NCBI GenBank assembly: GCA_036346405.1
Contig: CM070568.1
Coordinates: 6,702,221 to 6,766,220 of the forward strand
Direction of reading: 5' to 3'
DNA: 64,000 nucleotides
Source: Phyllostachys edulis
Taxonomy: Eukaryota > Streptophyta > Magnoliopsida > Poales > Poaceae
Shown: one piece after another, positions 57,150 to 64,000 of the stretch
Numbering within the stretch: the stretch's first letter is position 1
How the letters are laid out: every line of letters starts with the position of its first letter
Position numbers and translations under genes: made by a program
Notes under the pieces: generated by a model
The model's database searches: none
Told to the model about the DNA's origin: nothing
The model's input: only the letters and a program-made list of their open reading frames with translations

Positions 57150-60100
57150 AGGGTTTTGCTCTCACTTGTCACTTCCTCTCCGCGCCTTAGGCTCTCGCGC
57201 TCGTTCGCCTCCTCTAGGGTTTAGGGCTGCAGTAGTTCACCGCCGACCACGACCTCGGCGCCGCCAACCTCGGCGCCCGACCTCGGCGCCCCGACCTCGG
57301 CGCCTTCAACCTCGGTGCCACCGCCCGACCTCGGCGCCCCGACCTCGGCGCCTTGACCTCGGTGCCGCCGCCCCGACCACGGCGCCCGTTCACCTCCTGG
57401 CCGTAAGCCCGGCGTCGCCGCCTCCGACCTCGACGCCGCCGTCCTCCTCTCCGTGTGGGTCTCCTCCTCTCTGACCGGCCTTCTCCCAAGGCCGTCCTCC
57501 TCCCGTGTCGGCCTCCTCCTTGCACCGTGAGTTCTGTGTGGCATCCTCTCTGTGAGTATTGCTCCTCTGTGGCGATTCGGCTTTGTTGATCAGTGGGCTT
57601 TGTTGACATGCTCGTGATGAACTCTGTCTTATAATGAGATTGAATGTGATAGTTAGTTCATACTTGAGCTCTATTGTATTACTTGCTTGTCAATATGATC
57701 TCTCGTTAATTGGTTACTTTCGGTTGAGCTCATCGCTCATTTGCAAATTGATCGGTGGGCTTTGTTGACATGCTCGTGATGAACTCGTCTTATAATTGAG
57801 ATTGAATGTGATTGTTAGTTCATACTTGAGCTCTATTGTATTACTTGCTCTTGTCAATATGATGTAATGTTAATTGGTTACTTTCGGTTGAGCTCATAGT
57901 TCTATTGCAAATTGATCAGTTCTATTGACTAGTTTGTGATTCTTCTAGTTGTGCAGATGAGCTCATTCAACTTTTCATTTGCCATCTTGATCTCTGTAGT
58001 CAACCTCTGTTTGATCGAAGTTTAATCTGTTTTTAGATTATGATTGAGATCGTTTGACGCTTAAGCAAAGTATTGTTTAGAGCTCATAGTTTGAATTTAT
58101 ATTATCATATTCATTTAATGAAGAGTATAGACAATAGGATTGAGATGGCAAAGACTTGTTCTTTAGCTACTCTCCTTACGAGAGCACATAATATCATCAA
58201 TCCGAAAGAAAGTTTTACTTGATTCTATTTTGTTTCTATGTCATCATTAAAGGCTAGTCTTACGTACATGAAGCATTAAACCTTTGCTTCGTTGATTAAG
58301 GAGTGTTAGGAGTGTTAGAATAGGAGTAGGAGGCGGCGAGCCCTCACAGATTAAACCTTTGCTTAGCATTTTCAGCGATCGATCTGACACACTTGAGTGT
58401 ACCTTTACTTCTTGCCAATCCTCCAAGGCAAGAAGCATATGGTACACTCCAAAGGTGTCGAGGTCGATGAAGAGTATAGACAATAGGATTGAGATGGCAA
58501 AGACTTGTTCTTTAGCTACTCTCCTTCCGAGAGCACATAATAGGAGCGGAGGAGGCGAGCCCTATAGGATTAAACCTTTGCTTAGCATTTCCTTCAGTCG
58601 ATCTCGACACCTTTGGAGTGTGCCATTTGTTTCATGCCAGTCCTCCACGGCATGAAACAAATGACACACTCTAGTGTGTCAAGATCGATGAAGAGTATAG
58701 ACAATAGGATTGAGATGGCAAAGACTTGTTCTTTAGCTACTCTCCTTCTGAGAGCAGATAATAGGAGCAGGGAGGCGGCGAGCCCTACAGGATTAAACCT
58801 TTGCTTAGCATTTCCTTCGTCGATCCTGACACACTTGAGTGTACCTTTGTTTCATGCCAATCCTCCACGGCATGAAACAAATGGCACACTCCAGTGTGTC
58901 GGCCTCGATGAAGTAGGCTTCTTTAGAGAAGCTAGTGGATTAAGGAATGTTAGTACTCTGTATGAGCTCATTCAACTTTTCATTTGCCATCTTGATCTCT
59001 ATAGTCAACCTCTGTACTTCTTCCGAGATTAATTGTTTCATATTTATCTTTGGAATTATTTATGATTATTTGCTAATATTGCACATGTTGAGCATATTAT
59101 TAAGTTTAAATGTATATGTTAATTTGGGACACTTGCAATCCATTTTATTGCATATGTAACTTATATAGATAGCAAGTGTTTAGATGGCAGAGGCCTCGTC
59201 TTCGCCATCACACCGACGCTTGTGAGATGGAAGAGGCGCCGACGAGGTCGCCGACACCGACGCCAGAGATGGAAGAGGCGCCGGCGAGGCCGCCGCCACC
59301 GTCGGATTTATAATGACACAAGCGAGATGGCAGAGGACAATCAAAAATGCCTACGGCCGACGGTCATCACGGAGGTGACTTTGGGGTCCCTCTGAGTCCC
59401 AAGAGATCGTGCGAGATTCCGGACCATCTGCGGGATACTTGCAAGGAACGGGTCCTCATCACCACACCAACGTGGAAGGACCTGACGAAAGAAGCGAAAG
59501 GCGCGCTGTGGACAGAACTTTCAAAGAAGTTCACTATTCCGTAGCACATGTGGCACGCGTGCGACGGACGGCGATGCTCACGATGGGTAAATCGTGGAGG
59601 ACCTTCAAGAGCATTCTTGTCACGAAGTACGTGAACACGGGTCAGACGCCCTTCGCGCAGTACAGATTCTTGACGCGGGAAGCATGGGACACCTTTGTGG
59701 CTATGAAAATGACGGCCGAATTTAAGGAGCAAAGTGCGGCGCACAAAGCTCTCCAGACACGAAACACTCACCCGCACAGACTCGGCACCACTGGCACGCT
59801 GGTAAATACGAGGAATGGGCGGCGGAGAAGGAGAACCCGCTTCGATGTCACAGACCCGCGTTCCCTAAGCTGGTTAAAAGCAAGGGCACAAGTCTCGTCT
59901 TCGGGCAGCATCTCCTTCACAAACCCGGCAGACCAGGAAGTGTCCCAATGTGTGGTAAATATGTCGAACTACTAAGTTGTTAATAAGTCCATAACTTCAT
60001 AGTGCCTATAATAACATGATGACCTCTTACAGCGTGACTTGACTACCCAAGCTTCCCAAGGCTCCTTCTATGCAGATAGGGAGAATGATATACTATCTAC

Positions 60101-61970
60101 GGCCTTGGGAAACAAGGAGCACCTGGTCGCACGCGCTGCCTTGGGGTTAACGTACCTTGGAGTCATGGATTCATGACGACTCATCGCACGATAAGACTAG
60201 GAAGAGATCCAAGGCGAGCACGACAACCGGTTAGTGCAGATGATTACTAACCAATTTCAAGTAGAGATGGCAAGATTGCGAGTCAAATGGATATACTCAT
60301 GAGCCGCCGGTCGCAAGCCGCCCCGCTAATTCGGGAGGCGATCCTCCTCGGCGTCGGAGTAGCGTCGCGTCACAAGATAATTGTGAACATGACGACGTCC
60401 GGTTCGATGAGAGAGCGACATCAAGGATGGAATGCACCAAAGATAGACCTATAGGACGCCTTAGCTAATTGCGATCGTTTTGTAGGAGCCGACGCCTGTA
60501 AGCTCCAAGTGAGGATGGATGGGTCCTTTGTATTGAGGTGCTTGAGGGATGGTGTATCCATACGAGGAAGGGCGGCAAAGACGGTGCCACTGGCGCCGCA
60601 GTTACGCCAGGTCCGTGGATATGGTACATGTCAATTTTCGAGCCGCCCCGTGAAGATTTGCCCAAACGAAGAGATCACAACACTAGGGATGCCGTCCTCT
60701 CTTTTATCGATGGCCCAAGAAGGACATCGCCTCGACCCAAAGAAGGCCGCGATCCGACACGACCATTCCTCTCCAACGGACCTCGATGACTCCACCTCAT
60801 GTTTAGCCTCATAAGGCCACCTCTTCGATTCTGTGGAGAAGGCGCAGGAAGAACGACAAAAGCGTGCCGTCAGATCCGCTCTCGAAGTCGTCTCTCACAA
60901 GAAGACGCGCCAATCGCTAAGGCCAAATCGAAATCCACAAGCGTTAAAGCGCTCCCAAGTCCGGAAGTCCGCGATACCGGAACTACATCATCGAAAACCA
61001 TTGTGCTCGACGCAGATAATGCACTTTGGATATGCTTGTCGCTTTGCATGCACGGTACTTGGCGAGGACCCAAAAGAAGGGTGCGATCATCGAATCACCG
61101 TCAGATACGAGGACAAGCATTTCTTCAACGGGACGAGGTACTTCGTCGTGGGCTTCAATGACTTATTTGAACTATTCAACCTCGTTGGCCTCGACGTCTC
61201 GCTTCTACGATGTTGGACATCGTAAGTCGCGCATAATCAAGTTCTACATTCATGTAATACCAATAAATATCACAACTCATTGCTTATGTATAGATACATG
61301 TTGAAAAATGTCCGGGAATGGAAAGAACCAGTGGGTTTCCTCGATCCACATGTGGTATCGTTGCAAACCATCCAACAAGACTCATCCTTCGATAGAAATA
61401 CATAACGAGGTCATTGCTTCGTCCGACGAACATGAAGTATATAGTGGTGCCCTATAACCGTGGGGTAAGTGTCACTACTTGCTATACAAATTTCATTTGT
61501 ACTTTATATGCAACCACTTAACTTAGGTTTAATGACTATAGCGACATACATGAGTAGGTACCCTTTGGATCCTTTTAGTTATTATACCCAAGAGGAACCA
61601 TGTGATATACCTTGATTCCCTAAACTACAACAAACTATACTCTTGCTATTTTTGCAGTGCCGCCAAAGAAAAAGATGATGAGTTATGTGCAATCTCGTCT
61701 GCTATCATATGCGCACTAATCCTTCTGACTAGGAAGAAGGATCACGAGGTTTGTCAATCTCGAAATAATTATTTCCTAATTATAAATTTAAATATATATA
61801 TCTTAGCACTTTACTCTTGCTAGCGGCGGGCCTTGAATTTACAATGTGATTCACTCGTTGCGGAAGAGATCAAGGACATTCGAGGAAGCTCGCGCCTTTA
61901 TCAACACAGAAATCATTAACGACAACGGAGAGTTTCACTCGTCGCCAACCCGAGCATCACCCTCTAAAAC
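57150..61970 (+). pseudogene. Element D second gene: Transposase_24-like plus Ulp1-type region
   Basis: A C/T-rich leader (57150-57526, rich in GACCTCGGCGCC repeats) ends at a GTGAGT donor. The intron runs to AG at 59172 and the ATG is at 59184. Coding parts correspond to those of A and B: L-W-T-E-L-S-K-K-F-T-I-P (59497-59540), W-R-T-F-K-S-I-L-V-T-K-Y-V, W-D-T-F-V-A-M-K, then DUF8039-like debris (60480-60800). The protease histidine region is degenerate near 61565-61620 (W-I-L-L-V-I and I-Y-L-D-S-L), and the last exon ends about 61970. Compared with A and B this copy has lost many single bases, so frames break often. The intron contains the hairpin array. Confidence 0.75.
58376..58914 (+). 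repeat. Tandem array of three long hairpins, candidate small-RNA precursor
   Basis: Three hairpins with loops centred near 58421, 58643 and 58863 (period about 221 bp). Each has a stem of roughly 40-46 bp with few mismatches and a 10-base loop (xxTCCTCCAx). In the second, CATTTGTTTCATGCC pairs exactly with GGCATGAAACAAATG and TCGATCT with AGATCGA at the outer end. Between hairpins lie repeats of a spacer including GAGATGGCAAAGACTTGTTC. Element A has the spacer once (33121-33145) without any hairpin. The array is in the leader intron of the second gene, in sense orientation. Confidence 0.88.
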
Positions 61971-62127
61971 CTCTCAACGCAAAACAATTATAATCTAGTT
62001 GTAACTATAGCGACAATACTTGAACAAATGCTATCTTTTGTAATTTATTTTGAGTAATGGTCACTTTGAGTTGTCATGGTCGCTTGAATCATTTTTGTGA
62101 ATGCTTGAATCTGTTTACGTGAATGCT

Positions 62128-62180
62128 TGTTTTCAGAGGGCATGGCTCTCAATTCCCGAGGCTAGCCAGAAAACAAACAA
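62128..62180 (+). terminator. Conserved stem-loop after second gene, element D
   Basis: GTTTTCAGAGGGCATGGCTC and GAGGCTAGCC, the same conserved block as in element B, about 160 bases after the last exon and before the right repeats. The stem is weaker here. Confidence 0.4.
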
Positions 62181-62194
62181 TTTGTGGGAGGGGT

Positions 62195-62656
62195 GCGAGC
62201 TATCACGCACGGTTTTGTGTTAAAACCGTCAGTGAAGGCAGTAATACGAGCGGTTTCAGCGCAAACCGCTCGTGATAGAGAATAAACGGCTTTAAACAAA
62301 GCCGTCGTGATAGGAGAAATCACTGACGGTTTTATTTAGAACCGCTCGTGATATTCTCCTATCACGAGCGGTTTTTATTTAGAACCGCTCGTGATATTCT
62401 CCTATCACAGACGGTTTTTGTTTAAAACCGTCTATGATATTCTCAGATCACAGATGGTTTTTAGTTGAAACCGTATGTGATTCTTGACTTCACAGACAGT
62501 TTTTTAATAAAACCGTCTGTGATATTTCCTATCACAGACGGTTTTATACCGTCTGTGATAATATCCTGTTATCACAGACCAACAAACATAGACGGTTCGG
62601 AAACCGTCTGTGATGACGGTTCCGAACCGTCTGTGATGTCGGTTCCTGTAGTAGTG
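62195..62656. repeat. Right subterminal repeat cluster of element D
   Basis: Inner units have the AACCGCTCGTGATA form and outer units the AACCGTCTGTGATA form, mirroring the left end. Ends CCTGTAGTAGTG at 62656. Confidence 0.92.
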
Positions 62657-62822
62657 TAAGATCGGCCGACTCAATTGGGCCAAGACACCGTGGACCAAAG
62701 GCCTAGGTTCTCCAATAAGAACAAAAACGCCCCTCTAAAACCTCCAATTCTTTCTCTAATTCTATTTAATTTCAGTACTAATCACTTATTTATTTTATGT
62801 TTAAACGGGATATTACAATATC

Positions 62823-63105
62823 TTGCACAATCTAAAGATGCAGTCAAACAAATTTTATATGCAATTTCGGCCTCCTTACAGTAAGTGCTCATTTTACTAT
62901 ATACACTTGATCGTTGATTCTTGAAGTCATCACACTCACCCCTTGTGATGTTGTGGAAACTATTTGGGCCACCAACATGTTTATTTAAAGCATCTATAGA
63001 CGTCTTCCAACGAGAGAGCCCAACTTTTGTAAATACTTCATTACCAAATGTGTTGGGTTGTGACGGTTTCTTGAAAAGAAAATAATAGAAACAGTCCACA
63101 GATGC
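62823..63105 (-). pseudogene. Split hAT transposase, part 1 (TTF-type region)
   Basis: On the minus strand from about 63105 it reads C-F-Y-Y-F-L-F-K, then S-R-W-K-T, H-V-G-G-P-N-S-F-H-N and I-C-L-T-A-S-L-D-C-A-R. This is the TTF-type zinc finger region and the following linker of ZMYM1-like hAT proteins. It continues directly into Y-L-L-S-Q-G-E-A-F at 53638 once the solo LTR and its duplication are removed. The N-terminal residues before C-F-Y are not found in the window, so the gene is either truncated or has another break at about 63105. Confidence 0.85.
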
Positions 63106-64000
63106 TCAGCACCTCAGCCCTCAGGCCCTCACGGCCTCACCTTACTCCTCACTTCCTCAGTCCTCAGCGAGTCAACAGCTCAGCGCCTCACCCAATGCGA
63201 CAGAGCCCATTCGGCCATTCGGCCACGGTGCAACACCCAAGTCCCAACTCGCATCCCCGGCCCTCAGTGGCTCCCCTTCCCTCACGCATGCGGTCATGCC
63301 CTCCTCCTCCTCCTCCTCCAGCCTTCGGTCCCTGGCTAGATGCCTGGACCGGTTCCCACGCCCAAATCTACCGACTACTCGCTCAGTTGCTCCCCTTGTC
63401 GCCGCCTCCAGCTCCCCACCCCCACTCAGCTGCCTTCCTCGGCCTCCTTCGGGCTCCAGCTACCGGCGGTGCCATGGACTGCAGTGGCTCCCCGTCCCAG
63501 CCCCCTTTGGCTGCCCTCAAGTGAGCTTCTCCTCACTAGCGCTCAATTGATTGGGGAATCGATTGCTGATTGGGGATTTGGGGATTTTTGGAAACACCAA
63601 AACACGAGAATAGGGGAAATGGGGAATGTTAGGTGAGACTGCCGTGTGGGACCGGTGGGGACGTGGGCGGATGTGAGTTGGGAATAGGCTTCACTACTTC
63701 AGCAAGGGCGCAAACCGCAAGGCCCACACGCTCTCGGTAGCTCTTGCCACTGCTGCTTCTTGACTTTTTCAGTTCTTCTTGTTTGACGCAGGTCACGCAG
63801 GCATGGCCATGGCAGCGCCAGAGGTTGGACTTGGGTTGGCGGGGGAGGGGGTGTTTCGGGTGTCGGTGGAGGGTTGGCTTCAGCCTGATGAAGCCTACCC
63901 GGTGGATTTGCCCCTGATAGGCGACCTACCTTGAACTTATCTTCCTCACATGTCGGCTACCCTACCAAACTATGTGACTTCTATCTCTTCTCACCATCAT
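63106..64000. other. GC-rich sequence, no gene supported
   Basis: The first part (63106-63540) is proline- and serine-coding low-complexity sequence with CTCAG repeats. It resembles a leader or first-exon region but has no recognisable domain. It could be the upstream region of the hAT gene (minus) or the start of an unrelated gene (plus). Confidence 0.35.

Larger units (their letters stand above)
55616..62656 (+). mobile_element. CACTA element D
   Basis: Ends CACTACTACAAAACAGGC and the inverse of CACTACTACAGGAACC, with the 3-bp duplication TAA (55613-55615 and 62657-62659). Length 7.0 kb. It contains no TNP2 gene. It carries the second gene with its Ulp1 region, a promoter-like segment shared with C, a three-hairpin array and two kinds of subterminal repeat. 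Confidence 0.92.
53639..62817 (-). mobile_element. Solo LTR (minus) interrupted by CACTA D
   Basis: The right end CGGGATATTACA (start of the LTR on the minus strand, TGTAATATCCCG) and the left end TATAACACCCTGG (end of the LTR, CCAGGGTGTTATA) are inverse-like. They are flanked by a perfect 5-bp duplication ATATC (53634-53638 and 62818-62822). Without element D the LTR is about 2.1 kb. The segment 54200-54370 resembles, in inverse orientation, part of the LTR at 18700-21598. No internal retroelement genes are present. It separates parts 1 and 2 of the hAT gene. Confidence 0.85.

Noticed and set aside
57166..57609. Open frames of about 100-130 residues on both strands with simple repeats
   Set aside because: They arise from the GACCTCGGCGCC-rich leader of the second gene of element D.
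58376..58914. Naming the hairpins as a known miRNA such as miR820
   Set aside because: The parallel with a CACTA-borne miRNA is only one of location; the arm sequences cannot be equated with a named miRNA without a database search.
58359..59032. Open frames running through the element D hairpin array
   Set aside because: The hairpin symmetry and intronic position explain the sequence; no protein family is recognisable and frames change between repeats.

Overview
This is a plant nuclear window, most likely from a grass. The evidence is a GC-rich single-exon F-box gene, introns with plant-type splice sites, and a dense load of LTR retrotransposons, CACTA (En/Spm), Mutator-like, hAT, Helitron and MITE sequence. 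The species cannot be named from sequence alone. Only two coding units look intact: an F-box gene (16495-17448, minus) and a small GRF zinc-finger gene carried inside a CACTA element (39348-39846, minus). Most other coding sequence is transposon genes or captured gene fragments with stops and frameshifts.

Layout. 1-1990: truncated Ty1/copia element, minus. 2322-7338: solo LTR (5-bp duplication CTATT) containing a non-autonomous hAT element (3705-5005). It sits in a genomic-type fragment of a long-chain acyl-CoA synthetase gene, followed by fragments of a cytosolic NADP-isocitrate dehydrogenase gene whose exons 4-5 are duplicated. A Mutator-like element (8815-14667) lies at the junction of that duplication and itself contains a Ty3/gypsy element. 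A Helitron 3' end (hairpin plus CTAG, 16400-16429) closes the block 65 bp from the F-box stop codon. Two unrelated intron-containing gene fragments side by side, ending at a Helitron terminus, suggest Helitron gene capture. 17449-26144: F-box upstream region, a second solo LTR with nested elements, MITEs and a hAT transposase tail.

26145-63105 is dominated by four related CACTA elements: A 26145-35427, B 36782-50280 (duplication CCT), C 50326-52538 (duplication AGT) and D 55616-62656 (duplication TAA). B, C and a solo LTR (53639-62817, duplication ATATC) that hosts D have split a single ZMYM1-like hAT transposase gene, minus strand, into four pieces spread over 27 kb that still join in order. 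The CACTA elements carry a TNP2 transposase gene and a second gene that joins a Transposase_24-like region to a Ulp1-type cysteine protease region.

Unusual structure. Clusters of palindromic repeats (ACAGACGGTT...AACCGTCTGT) lie at the CACTA ends and also between every internal gene. Element B is therefore a series of cassettes, some with captured cargo (F-box fragment, GRF gene, unknown ORF). Element D has a tandem array of three near-perfect ~45-bp stems in the leader intron of its second gene. Element C has a related hairpin inside a long inverted duplication. These look like small-RNA precursor structures encoded by the transposons.
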